From NCBI GenBank assembly GCA_030154045.1, contig JASKKU010000007.1, forward strand, positions 1-35,321: DNA of 35,321 nucleotides, given 5' to 3'. Shown in pieces: positions 9,624-19,247 of this stretch (position 1 is the stretch's first letter; each line of letters starts with the position of its first letter). The position numbers and the translations under genes are program-made. Under the pieces are notes generated by a model, which made no database searches, had not been told where the DNA came from, and saw nothing but the letters and a program-made list of their open reading frames with translations. Source of the stretch: Candidatus Woesearchaeota archaeon. GTDB lineage: Archaea > Nanobdellota > Nanobdellia > Woesearchaeales > JASKKU01.

Positions 9624-10532
9624 TTAATTTAAATCATCTAATTTCGTTGTAACGATTGCTTTATCCCAGACAAGAATTGTGTGCTCAAACTGAGAAACCA
9701 AACCTTGATTTTTCTCAACAAGAGGTGGAAAAGCAACAATGATGTCTTCTCTTACAAGAATATCCAAAGCTTGATTAACTAATTCCTTCCTAAACTTCTT
9801 TTCAAGCCATCTTCGAGCAAAAGGCAGGCCTTTATACTTTTTAATCTCTTTCAAAACCATGCTCGCGAAAGGATGTCTTACATTCCTTTTTCTAAATTGC
9901 ATAAACACATTTGGGACACCTTTCTCAACAACTAATCCAAAACCATTAGTTGCAAAAGGTTCAATTGCAACAATCATACCTTTTTCTAAAGTTATTTTAC
10001 TTCCAGTATCATAATTGGGAACACTTAAACCAGAATGCAACTTATACAAACTTAAAGAATGACCAGAAAGATTCCTTATAGGAGAAAAGCCTTTCTCTTC
10101 AATTGTTTTTTCAATAACCTTACCTATCTCACTTAAAGTTATCCCTGGCTTGATAATATTAATAACATTATTCAACGCTTGTCTTGAAGCATCCAACAAA
10201 TCACTGTGTTCTCCAGATAGATTTATGGTTATAGCATTATCACCTAATGCTCCATTATAACAAGCTCCAACATCCAGTTTAACAACATCTTTTTCAGTAA
10301 TAATAGTTTCATCAAAATTATCAGAACAATAATGAGCAGCAAAACTATTAACAGATATCTGTGAAGGAAACGCCGGAATAGCGCCTTGCTCAATTATAAA
10401 ATTATCCACTGCATCCAAAATCTCTCTTATCTTTGCTCCGGGCTTAATCAAACTTTTGCCATATGCTAAAGCTTTCGCAGAGATCTCTCCTGCTTTAATC
10501 CAATCATCATACTCTTTTGATTCAAAACTCAT
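9624..10532 (-). CDS. map: Methionine aminopeptidase type 2
   Basis: Metal ligand motifs KLDVGACYNGALGDNA, SGHSLSLYKLHSG, AIEPFA, QFEHTILV. Confidence 0.92.
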   Translation of the reverse strand: MSFESKEYDDWIKAGEISAKALAYGKSLIKPGAKIREILDAVDNFIIEQGAIPAFPSQISVNSFAAHYCSDNFDETIITEKDVVKLDVGACYNGALGDNAITINLSGEHSDLLDASRQALNNVINIIKPGITLSEIGKVIEKTIEEKGFSPIRNLSGHSLSLYKLHSGLSVPNYDTGSKITLEKGMIVAIEPFATNGFGLVVEKGVPNVFMQFRKRNVRHPFASMVLKEIKKYKGLPFARRWLEKKFRKELVNQALDILVREDIIVAFPPLVEKNQGLVSQFEHTILVWDKAIVTTKLDDLN

Positions 10533-10693
10533 GCTTTCTTTCTTTAAACGATTACTTAAAAGTTTTATGGTATTGTTATTTTTTATGGTTATTTTTCATA
10601 AAAATTATCCTTCGAGAAACAGAGAGAAATAAACAAAGAATAAAATTCACACTTATAAAAAATTTATAAATACAAAATTAGTAATCTTAACTT

Positions 10694-11556
10694 ATGGAAC
10701 CGGTAAGCCAACTGTTAACAGAAAGTTTAATTGAAAGCACAAAGATTACTCTATTAATTTTTGTAATGATGATTATAGTTGAGCTATTTGTAATTAAGTT
10801 CAAAAATAAAATAATTAAAAAAATAGATTCCAAATCAGTAAAAAAAACATCATTCCCTCATTCTTTGGCATAATCCCTGGTTGTATTGGTACTTTTGCTA
10901 TGGATTCTTTATATATGGCAGGACTATTAAGTTTTGGCGGTTTAACTGCAACATTAATTTCAACAAGCGGAGATGAAGCTTTTCTAATGTTAAGTCTGGC
11001 TCAACAGGGCAAAATCTCTTGGGCAATTATTCTCTTATTAACAGCAATTCTATTCTTTTTGGGTATTATTGGTGGATTGCTTGCAGATGCTTTTGTAAAG
11101 AAATTAAAAGTAAAATTCTGCGAGAAGTGCAGCATTAAAATTCATAGAGGAAAAGAGTTCAAACTAAAACACTTCCTTAAAGAACATGTTCTTAATCATA
11201 TAATTAAGAAACATATCTGGAAAATTTTTCTCTGGATCTTCGCGGCGTTGTTTGTTATTAGTTTTATTGAAGAAAACACAAGTTTTAATCCTACTTTAAT
11301 CAATAGTTTTTATGCCTTGCTCATAGGAAGCATAATCGCAATTCTGCCAATCTCTGGACCTAATGTCTTTTTAATAATCATGTTCTCAAAAGGGTTAATT
11401 CCATTTTCTGTTCTCTTGGCAAACTCTATAATACAGGATGGCCACGGCTTATTGCCAATATTAGGCTTTTCCCTTGATGACGCATTCAAACTCAAGCTCT
11501 TCAATTTCATCTTTGGTTTTATTATTGGTCTAATCCTTTTATCCTTTGGATTATAA
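10694..11556 (+). pseudogene. Putative manganese/heavy-metal exporter (DUF2899/ArsP_2-like), split by a -1 frameshift at an A8 run (10840-10847)
   Basis: Frame 1 ORF 10694-10873 (MEPVSQLLTESLIESTKITLLIFVMMIIVELF...) continues in the -1 frame as KKNIIPSFFGIIPGCIGTFAMDSLYMAGLLSFGGLTATLISTSGDEAF... to 11556; membrane permease with TMs, PGC and STSGDEA motifs. Confidence 0.6.
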
Positions 11557-11673
11557 TGCCAAGAATCAAGAAACAAAGAATAAAGAAATAAAAACAAAAA
11601 AGCAAATAGAGACTTAAAAGTAGTAACCCTTTATCAAAAACTTTAAAATATAGGAACAAGATAATTCTCATAT

Positions 11674-13926
11674 ATGAATAATTGTAAAACAAAAGTAATG
11701 TTAGAAGGGGATGAGTATATTCTGATGGTTGATTGTAATCAATGCCCTCTTTCTGCCTCACTAGAAGACAACAAAGAATGTATGAATACGATATTTTCAT
11801 CTTTGCTAAAAAATAAAAATGTAACAAAAGTCGTTTTATCTCAAAAAAGAGATTATGAATATAATGAAAAACAAATTTCTCTCTTAAAAGAAATTGCAGA
11901 AATTTATAGAAGAATCATTGAAAACAAAACTCGCTTTTCTTTAATTAATGCTGAAGGTTCAGTTGATAAAAAAGTGAGCGAGTACTATGTTCGATTTAAA
12001 AAATTTATTTTAAATGAAATAAAATCTGATCCTGTTGGAACTTATGTTGAGTTGGTTAGATTAAGAAGAGAAATAAAAGTTGAGTTTCAGGATAATTTAA
12101 ACAAAGTTAGCAATCTTTTGTCTATGCTCGATGAAATTATTGGCATGTTAGAGAGAACTAAGCTAATAACAATCCTTAAGCCTTATCTTCCTGGCTATGT
12201 TGTTGGCGATAGAAGAATTTATTCAAAAATCTTTTATCCAACCATAAAACCTGACTTCATGTTCTCAAAATTAATGGCAACATATCCGCACGAAGGTGAA
12301 GTTATTGATAGTTATTTCTTGCCTGATGAAACAGAGGTAACGATCTTCTCTTTGCCAGATAATCTGCTTAAACTTTATCACATCATTCCGCCAGAATTAA
12401 AATTGAGCGAAGAAGAATATACAATCTTAGATAAAGCAAGAGCGATTTTAACTGAGCACACACCCAATAGGGAAGAGTTCACTAACCCTACAAGAGTTAG
12501 AGATGTTTTCTATAATGTTGGGAGGGATTTAATTGAAGAGTTGGCTCAACAAGATAATATAAACTTGACACCTGAAAAAATTGACCAGATGGCTAAAATT
12601 TTAGTAAGATATACTGTAGGTTTTGGACTTATTGAGATTCTTCTAGAAGACGAAAACATTCAAGATATTACAATTAACAGCCCTCAAGGAAAAAATAAAG
12701 TCTTCTTGATCCACTCAAAACACGAGGATTGTTTTACAAATATCATCCCTACAACTGCAGATGCTGAATCCTGGGCTTCAAAATTAAGAATGATTTCTGG
12801 CAGGCCACTTGATGAAGCCAATCCCATTTTAGACACTGAAATTGAAGTTCCTTATGCTAGAGCAAGAGTTGCTGTAGTCACGCAACCTCTGAATCCGAAC
12901 GGATTGGCTTTTGCTTTCCGAAGGCATAGAAACAAACCGTGGACCTTGCCTTTGTTCATTAAAAACAGGATGCTAAGTCCTTTAGCTGCAGGTCTGCTCA
13001 GTTTTCTTATTGACGGCTCAAGGACTTTCCTAGTTGCAGGTACAAGAAGCGCTGGTAAATCTTCATTGCTGGGAGCTATGATGGTAGAAGTAATGAGAAA
13101 ATTCAGAATTATTACAATCGAAGACACTCTAGAATTGCCAGGTGAATATCTAAAAAACTTAGGATACAACATTCAACAATTAAAAGTTGCTTCAGCATTA
13201 AGTAAACAAAGTTCAGAAGCTAGCGCAACAGAAGGTATTAGAACAACATTAAGGTTAGGCGACTCAGCGTTATTTGTTGGAGAAGTAAGAAGCGAAGAAG
13301 CGCGAGCATTATATGAAGCAATGAGGGTTGGCGCATTAGCAAATGTTGTTGCAGGCACAATCCATGGGGATTCTCCTTATGGTGTATATGATAGAATTGT
13401 GAATGATTTAAATGTGCCAAAAACCTCTTTCAAAGCTACAGACATAATCATTGTTGCTAATCAAATAAGAAGCCCTGACGGTTTGAAAAGAGAAAGGAGA
13501 GTCCTTCAAATAACAGAGGTTAGAAAGAATTGGGAGAATGACCCTCTCCTTGAGAAAGGTTTTGTTGATTTAATGAAGTATGACCCAGAAGAAGATGCCT
13601 TAGTTGTTACGAATGAATTAATGAACGGTGATTCAGAAATCTTAAAATCAATTGCAGGCAATGTAAGAGAATGGGCTGGAAACTGGGATGCGATTTGGGA
13701 TAACATACTGTTAAGAGCAAAAATTAAGGAGGAGCTTGTAAAAGTAAGCGAAAACCTCAAGGATGATTCCTTGCTTGAAGCAGATTTCGTTATTGCCTGT
13801 AATGACCAGTTCCATAAGATTTCTGATAAAGTAAAAAACGATTTAGGCAAACTGGATTCAAAAGAGATATTTTCAAGATGGAAAGCATGGCTCGATTTCG
13901 CAGTAAGAAATCGAGAGAAAAGTTAA
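11674..13926 (+). CDS. Type II/IV secretion system (archaeal pilus) ATPase, GspE/VirB11/TadA-like
   Basis: 750 aa; Walker A AGTRSAGKSSLLGAMM, IITIEDTLELP, RLGDSALFVGEVRSEEARALYEAMRVGALANVVAGTIHGDS; archaeal N-terminal Cys motif CNQCPLSASLEDNKEC. Confidence 0.92.
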   Translation: MNNCKTKVMLEGDEYILMVDCNQCPLSASLEDNKECMNTIFSSLLKNKNVTKVVLSQKRDYEYNEKQISLLKEIAEIYRRIIENKTRFSLINAEGSVDKKVSEYYVRFKKFILNEIKSDPVGTYVELVRLRREIKVEFQDNLNKVSNLLSMLDEIIGMLERTKLITILKPYLPGYVVGDRRIYSKIFYPTIKPDFMFSKLMATYPHEGEVIDSYFLPDETEVTIFSLPDNLLKLYHIIPPELKLSEEEYTILDKARAILTEHTPNREEFTNPTRVRDVFYNVGRDLIEELAQQDNINLTPEKIDQMAKILVRYTVGFGLIEILLEDENIQDITINSPQGKNKVFLIHSKHEDCFTNIIPTTADAESWASKLRMISGRPLDEANPILDTEIEVPYARARVAVVTQPLNPNGLAFAFRRHRNKPWTLPLFIKNRMLSPLAAGLLSFLIDGSRTFLVAGTRSAGKSSLLGAMMVEVMRKFRIITIEDTLELPGEYLKNLGYNIQQLKVASALSKQSSEASATEGIRTTLRLGDSALFVGEVRSEEARALYEAMRVGALANVVAGTIHGDSPYGVYDRIVNDLNVPKTSFKATDIIIVANQIRSPDGLKRERRVLQITEVRKNWENDPLLEKGFVDLMKYDPEEDALVVTNELMNGDSEILKSIAGNVREWAGNWDAIWDNILLRAKIKEELVKVSENLKDDSLLEADFVIACNDQFHKISDKVKNDLGKLDSKEIFSRWKAWLDFAVRNREKS

Positions 13927-13929
13927 AAA

Positions 13930-16059
13930 ATGAACTCTGAAGAAGAAATTCGAGAGAAGTATATTAAAAAATTAAAAGAATCCTTAAATGAAGTTAATCA
14001 AGCAAGCACTGTTTCAAAAGTTTCTGATTTTGAGTTAGCTAACGAAATAAGGTCAAGTGATTATCTTGTGTTTAGGGAAGCAATGCTAACAAAACAACTA
14101 TCATTCTATGAAAAAATTTGCAAGACTTTTGGAAATGTTATTCAAATAAGCTTATCAAAAGATACAGAAGATAAAATAAAAGAAGCCATAGAAATCGCTC
14201 ATTTAAACATCAAACCATCTGATGCTGTTTCTTTCGCTGTATTGTTTCCTCTACTCATTGCCGGCGTGATTATGATTGCTTCTTTGGCATATTCAGCAGT
14301 ATTTCAGAAACCTCTTGACATGTTTCTTATGTTATCTGCGTTGATGCTTTCATTAGCTTTAATAGTAGTTTTATTAAAAGTTCCAGAATATATTAGCAAA
14401 AAAATGCAGACCAGAGCATCTGACCAAATGATTCTTGGTGTTTTCTACATCGTAAGTTTCATGAGACACACTCCTAACTTAGAATTAGCCATTGAGTTCG
14501 CAGCAAACCATCTACCTATGCCATTGTCTTTGGACTTTAGGAAAATTCTTTGGGATTTAGAAACAGGCAAGTTCCAAAACATTCAAGATTCTTTAACAAA
14601 ATACTTAGAAAAATGGCGAAAAACTAACCTGGAGTTTGTTGAAGCTTTCAACCTAATTCAAGGTTCCCTCCTTGAAGGAGATGAGAATAGAAGAATAGAG
14701 CTTCTTGATAAAGCAATTAGCGTGTTGCTAGAAGAAACATATGAAAAGATGCTTCATTTCGCTCAAGAATTAAAGGGGCCTATCTCAAGTTTGCACATGT
14801 TTGGTATAGTCATGCCTCTTCTAGGTTTAGTGATTTTACCTCTAATGGTTGGATTTCTAGGAGGGGTTTATTGGTATCACATTTCAATGCTTTACAACAT
14901 CATCTTGCCCTTAGGCGTGTTTTATCTAACAAAGAAATTCACAGCTATAAGACCTGCTGGAACTAGTGAAGTGGATTTAAGTTTTATAAAACAAAATAAG
15001 CCAGTATTGCTTAAAGGCGCAGTCATTGCTTTAGGAGTAATCTTTGTATTATTAGGATTATCCCCAATTTTTATACATGCAATGCTTGGCGATAACGCTG
15101 ATTTTGAGATTGCGGGTTTAACTTTTTTAGACTATAGGCAAGCAGATAATGGAAAATCTATTGGACCTTTTGGAACAATTTCTACATTGATATCTATTCT
15201 AATACCTTTAGGCATTGCTTTAGCCATTGCTGTTGATAAGTATGTTACAAATAAAACACTGATTAAATTAAGAGAGCAGATTGCAGAATTGGAAAAGGAG
15301 TACAGTTCTGCCTTGTTCCAATTAGGAAACAGATTAGCAGATGGTTATCCTATTGAAAATGCTTTTGAGAGCGTTTCCAATATCATGAAAGGAACTAAAG
15401 CAGGAAAGTTCTTTGCCTTGATTTCGGCAAACATCAAGCAATTAGGGTTAGGAGTTTACGATTCCATCTTTAATCCAAAAGTTGGAGCAATAAAAGAATT
15501 CCCATCAAACATTGTTGAAAGTTCTATGAAGATTCTAGTTCAAACAATCAAGAAAGGACCTCAAACCGCAGCAGTTGCCATAACAAACATTGCAAAGTAT
15601 ATTCAGGAGATTCATAGAATTAACGAGAGATTAAGGGATTTATTAACAGAAGTTACTTCTAGTATAAGAAGCCAGATTCAATTCATCGCGCCAATAATTG
15701 CAGGCATAGTCGTCGCATTAACTTCAATGATAACTGTAATAATGGGAAAAATAAAAGAACAGATTACATCAATCGCAAGCCAAGGCGGTCAAGCAAGTCA
15801 ACTTGAATCTCTTATGCACTTGTTTAGCAACAATATTCCGCCATATCATTTTCAAATAATTGTTGGCATCTTCTTAATAGAAATGGTTTACATTATGACT
15901 ATTCTACATAATGCAATTGAAAAAGGAGAAGATAAGATTAATGAGCAATACTGGATAGGCAACAACTTACTACGCAGCATAACCTTATACTCTCTCATCA
16001 CTTTTATTATGATACTTGTATTCTCTATGATCGCTTCAGTAATAAGCCTCTCAGGGTAA
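13930..16059 (+). CDS. Type II secretion/pilus assembly membrane protein, TadC/FlaJ (GspF)-like, duplicated domain
   Basis: 709 aa, two GspF-type modules with TM segments, starts 4 nt after the ATPase stop. Confidence 0.88.
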   Translation: MNSEEEIREKYIKKLKESLNEVNQASTVSKVSDFELANEIRSSDYLVFREAMLTKQLSFYEKICKTFGNVIQISLSKDTEDKIKEAIEIAHLNIKPSDAVSFAVLFPLLIAGVIMIASLAYSAVFQKPLDMFLMLSALMLSLALIVVLLKVPEYISKKMQTRASDQMILGVFYIVSFMRHTPNLELAIEFAANHLPMPLSLDFRKILWDLETGKFQNIQDSLTKYLEKWRKTNLEFVEAFNLIQGSLLEGDENRRIELLDKAISVLLEETYEKMLHFAQELKGPISSLHMFGIVMPLLGLVILPLMVGFLGGVYWYHISMLYNIILPLGVFYLTKKFTAIRPAGTSEVDLSFIKQNKPVLLKGAVIALGVIFVLLGLSPIFIHAMLGDNADFEIAGLTFLDYRQADNGKSIGPFGTISTLISILIPLGIALAIAVDKYVTNKTLIKLREQIAELEKEYSSALFQLGNRLADGYPIENAFESVSNIMKGTKAGKFFALISANIKQLGLGVYDSIFNPKVGAIKEFPSNIVESSMKILVQTIKKGPQTAAVAITNIAKYIQEIHRINERLRDLLTEVTSSIRSQIQFIAPIIAGIVVALTSMITVIMGKIKEQITSIASQGGQASQLESLMHLFSNNIPPYHFQIIVGIFLIEMVYIMTILHNAIEKGEDKINEQYWIGNNLLRSITLYSLITFIMILVFSMIASVISLSG

Positions 16060-16115
16060 GATTATGATACTTGTATTCTCTATGATCGCTTCAGTAATAA
16101 GCCTCTCAGGGTAAG
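16006..16115 (+). repeat. Exact 55-bp x2 tandem duplication
   Basis: 16006-16060 attatgatacttgtattctctatgatcgcttcagtaataagcctctcagggtaag repeated identically at 16061-16115. Confidence 0.98.
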
Positions 16116-16131
16116 TTAGATTAAGCATATA

Positions 16132-16156
16132 ATAAAATTAGATGCCCTAATTTTAT
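16132..16156 (+). terminator. Hairpin downstream of the pilus operon, possible terminator or processing element
   Basis: Perfect 10-bp stem ATAAAATTAG / CTAATTTTAT with 5-nt loop ATGCC. Confidence 0.35.
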
Positions 16157-16215
16157 CATTCTTAAAGAAAAACCATACAAAACATTTAAAAACACAAAAC
16201 AATTCCATCTTCACT

Positions 16216-16959
16216 ATGAAGGAGTTACAACTTATAGATGTTATTAATGAATTATCCTTAAATCTAGGAAAACTTAAGAGGTATGCTTTAAACAGCAATT
16301 TAGATGGAACTCTATTCAACAATCTTGATATAAAAGCGATGTTCCCTGTAGTAGAAGGGCCAATCAAGACTTATATCACGAATAACAGATATTTTGACAA
16401 TCACTTCAGAACCATTCTCGCAATAGAACATGATAAAATAGACCCTAAGAACATAGGTAGCATTGCTTCAGAGGTTTCAGAAATTTATGTTGATTGGTTA
16501 TGTTCTCAAACAGATAATTTACTAAAGTCTATTGAAGCTTTAAAAGACAAATATCTCTCAGACTTAAGAGAGTATAACCTTTTAAAAGAGAAAGGTAAAA
16601 CTGACCAGAAACTTGAGAAAAAACTTGAAAAGGAACAATCTGAGTTCAGCATCATTTGGGATATTCCAAATATTCCTGAAAAACTTTACAATCTAAGCAA
16701 TGGAATTAAACAGGTTGAAAACAGCAACTATGAAACGGCATATCTTTCAGAACTCTTAGAAAATATTTCAAAAAATGCAGAAAGCATAGAACCTCTAATG
16801 AAAGAATTGTACCAACTCAAAGAAGTCAAAGGGATGGTAACTCAAATAAATGATGTTGAAAAGTGTTTTGAAAAAATTCATGAAAGCATCAATGAAAAAC
16901 CTGAGATGTTCCACTTACTTGGCATATTTTATTTTTATTTTTCAAAACTTAAAAGATAA
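16216..16959 (+). CDS. Hypothetical helical protein
   Basis: 247 aa ORF, charged/helical; TATA-like catttaaaaa centred about 29 nt upstream of the ATG. Confidence 0.65.
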   Translation: MKELQLIDVINELSLNLGKLKRYALNSNLDGTLFNNLDIKAMFPVVEGPIKTYITNNRYFDNHFRTILAIEHDKIDPKNIGSIASEVSEIYVDWLCSQTDNLLKSIEALKDKYLSDLREYNLLKEKGKTDQKLEKKLEKEQSEFSIIWDIPNIPEKLYNLSNGIKQVENSNYETAYLSELLENISKNAESIEPLMKELYQLKEVKGMVTQINDVEKCFEKIHESINEKPEMFHLLGIFYFYFSKLKR

Positions 16960-16980
16960 AAAAATCTAAAGGTGAAAACA

Positions 16981-17706
16981 ATGTCATTAAATGAAAAAAA
17001 GCTTGAAGAAGCAATTCAATACTATAAGGATGTTTATCAAGTTAGAGATGAGATTAGAGAAAAACTAGAAATCAATGTTAATAATGACCTACAGAAATAC
17101 GTAAGTTCTCCTCTTTCAAAGATCAAAGTTGATATCAAATTTATAAACCGAAATACATATTACTTAAACATCAAACCAGGGGTTACTTCAAGCAAACCAA
17201 TAGAACTTGAGATACAAGCTTCTCCTGAAAACAATTTAGAATCTTTCATTGAATCGTATGAAAATGCTTACTTTGGAATGTTAAATTCTTTAAACGAAAT
17301 AATTAAAGAAAAGATTAAAGACTCAAAAGCTGTTTTTGGGATAGCAAAACCAAAAGTTTCAATAGACTTTGGAAGCTATGACCCTCTGTTGGATTTATCC
17401 TCAAAAATTGAAGAACTTGAATATTTAAAAGATGTTCTAGAAGAAAACCGCAATTATCATCCCAAACTTGAAAGCATATTAAACAAGAAAGAAGAGATGT
17501 ATGCTTTTTTTAAAAGAATCAAAGACTCAACTGAATACAAAATGTTGTTCTTTAAAAAATTCAACGAAGAATCTCAAAATTTCAGGTCAAAGAATGAATT
17601 ACTCGCCATTGAAAAATACATCAAAAAAATCATTAAAGAATATAAACACTTGAAGAAGTATCTAGAACTTCCCGCAACAGCAGCATACTATCATTTAAAG
17701 AATTGA
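16981..17706 (+). CDS. Hypothetical helical/coiled-coil-rich protein
   Basis: About 241 aa; start revised from 16972 (GTG) to ATG 16981 preceded by AAAGGTG (Shine-Dalgarno-like). Confidence 0.65.
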   Translation: MSLNEKKLEEAIQYYKDVYQVRDEIREKLEINVNNDLQKYVSSPLSKIKVDIKFINRNTYYLNIKPGVTSSKPIELEIQASPENNLESFIESYENAYFGMLNSLNEIIKEKIKDSKAVFGIAKPKVSIDFGSYDPLLDLSSKIEELEYLKDVLEENRNYHPKLESILNKKEEMYAFFKRIKDSTEYKMLFFKKFNEESQNFRSKNELLAIEKYIKKIIKEYKHLKKYLELPATAAYYHLKN

Positions 17707-17721
17707 ACAAAAATAAGTAAT

Positions 17722-18015
17722 TCAGTCATCATCAACTGTAAACAGTTTGCTGTCCCTGACCTTAAATAAACCTATTCTTGCGCCAGCATCTAACCAGCCG
17801 TGCGCATAATTGACAGCCGCAAACGCGTTCACAAAATCTCCTTTTGAATAGAAAAAACTAGCATCTTTGAAGTATCTTTCAGCCATATCCAAGAAATCTA
17901 AAGCTTCTTCTTTACGGGATTCATCAAAGCCTGCATCCTTAACTTTGTTTAAAGCCCTCTGTGTAACATCAAAATAATGGTTAAGCCATTCCTCTGAGAT
18001 TATGTTTTTTACCAT
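17722..18015 (-). CDS. DUF357 family protein
   Basis: 97 aa; GDFVNAFAAVNYAHGWLDAGARIGLFKV is characteristic of the archaeal DUF357 family. Confidence 0.88.
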   Translation of the reverse strand: MVKNIISEEWLNHYFDVTQRALNKVKDAGFDESRKEEALDFLDMAERYFKDASFFYSKGDFVNAFAAVNYAHGWLDAGARIGLFKVRDSKLFTVDDD

Positions 18016-18036
18016 TAATCAAAAAATAATTTTTTA

Positions 18037-18056
18037 GTTTAAAAAGCTTTTTAAAC
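18037..18056. promoter_or_regulatory. Symmetric bidirectional TATA-box palindrome between DUF357 and GGDEF gene 1
   Basis: Perfect 20-bp palindrome GTTTAAAAAGCTTTTTAAAC; its centre is 31.5 nt from both divergent ATGs (18015 minus, 18078 plus). Confidence 0.65.
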
Positions 18057-18077
18057 AATCTCTCGTTTCTGTAAATT

Positions 18078-19145
18078 ATGATAAAAAAAGATTGCAATCT
18101 AAGTGATAATGAAAAACAGACCTTAATAGAATATATTAAATTCACGGATGATTTTATTAAAACCCCTGAAAAAGAACTTGCAAGAACAATTAATATGATT
18201 ATTGAACCTTTAACAAGAATCTGGAAAGCCAAACTTACAAAAACATTCTTTAACCACAATGGCATCATAAGTTATGACCTTCAAGGCATTGAAGATGAAA
18301 TCTTAAAACAAGAAATCTTAATAAACGCACATAAGAGAAGAGATTTAGAAAATATCCTCGAATCATCAGGAAAATTCGAAATCAATGAAAATATTCTTTA
18401 CATTCCTCATAATGAACAAGAAGAATCTGAAATATTTAAACCAATTCCATTAGAGCAAAACGAAATCAAAGGCTGGCATCCAAAGGACATGTTTCTAAGC
18501 ATTTATAGAAAGGGCCACAGGATTTATGGTTACACATCATTTGACCTACCTAAAGAAGAAAATCCTATTGAAAAAAGTATCTCAAACATTCATTATTCAA
18601 ACGCAGCGATATCTTTTCTTTTGGAAATGTACTACTATAAAAACATCGCGCCTTACAGAGATGCCCAAACAGGAGTTTATAATAAAAATTATTTAGAAGA
18701 AGAATTAAAAAGAATAAAAAAAAGCAATCCTAATGGGAATTATCTAATAATAAATATTGATATTAATAACCTAAAAAAAGTAAATGATGAATATGGGCAT
18801 TTAGAAGGAGACAAACGGATAAATTATGTTGCAGATAAACTCAAAGAAAATCTAAGAAATAATGAAATCATAATCCGTTGGGGCGGAGACGAGTTCTTAA
18901 TCTTAGCAAAAGATGTTAATATTGAAGAGGTTTCTGGATTATTTCGTCGTTTAAAGTCAATTCTAAGCGAAAACAAATCAACAGAACTTAAGGAGTTTTA
19001 TGGAGTTTCTATAGGCTTTGCATACGGTACTATAAACAGCGATGAAGACTTCGAAAAATTATATAGGATTTCTGACAAGATGATGTATAAAAACAAGAAT
19101 GCAAAGGCCATGCTTTATTTTAATCCAAAGCTCAAAGGCGAATAA
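18078..19145 (+). CDS. GAF-like + GGDEF domain protein (putative diguanylate cyclase)
   Basis: C-terminal NIDINNLKKVNDEYGHLEGDK ... IIIRWGGDEFLIL ... YGVSIGFAYG ... KMMYKNKN; N-terminal GAF-like segment. Confidence 0.9.
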   Translation: MIKKDCNLSDNEKQTLIEYIKFTDDFIKTPEKELARTINMIIEPLTRIWKAKLTKTFFNHNGIISYDLQGIEDEILKQEILINAHKRRDLENILESSGKFEINENILYIPHNEQEESEIFKPIPLEQNEIKGWHPKDMFLSIYRKGHRIYGYTSFDLPKEENPIEKSISNIHYSNAAISFLLEMYYYKNIAPYRDAQTGVYNKNYLEEELKRIKKSNPNGNYLIINIDINNLKKVNDEYGHLEGDKRINYVADKLKENLRNNEIIIRWGGDEFLILAKDVNIEEVSGLFRRLKSILSENKSTELKEFYGVSIGFAYGTINSDEDFEKLYRISDKMMYKNKNAKAMLYFNPKLKGE

Positions 19146-19206
19146 AAACACAACTCTTTCTTAATAAAAAAACAAATAACAACAGATTAATAAAAATAAG
19201 AGAAAA

Positions 19207-19217
19207 CTTTTTAAACA
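19207..19217 (+). promoter_or_regulatory. TATA-like element upstream of GGDEF gene 2
   Basis: CTTTTTAAACA, identical 11-mer to 18047-18057 upstream of GGDEF gene 1. Confidence 0.45.
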
Positions 19218-19247
19218 CAAGATACTAAAAAGTAAATTAATATACAC

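Noticed and set aside
11522-11827. 101-aa minus-strand ORF across the exporter/ATPase junction, and 11310-11597 minus
   Set aside because: Overlap two better-supported plus-strand genes; Leu/Phe/Tyr-rich shadow translation
12852-13850. Antisense ORFs in the pilus ATPase gene (12852-13172, 13173-13358, 13238-13420, 13506-13850)
   Set aside because: Opposite the conserved Walker-motif coding region; no promoter or motif support
17981-18268. 95-aa minus-strand ORF overlapping the DUF357 start and GGDEF gene 1
   Set aside because: Covers the bidirectional promoter and the 5' end of a well-supported gene; no family resemblance
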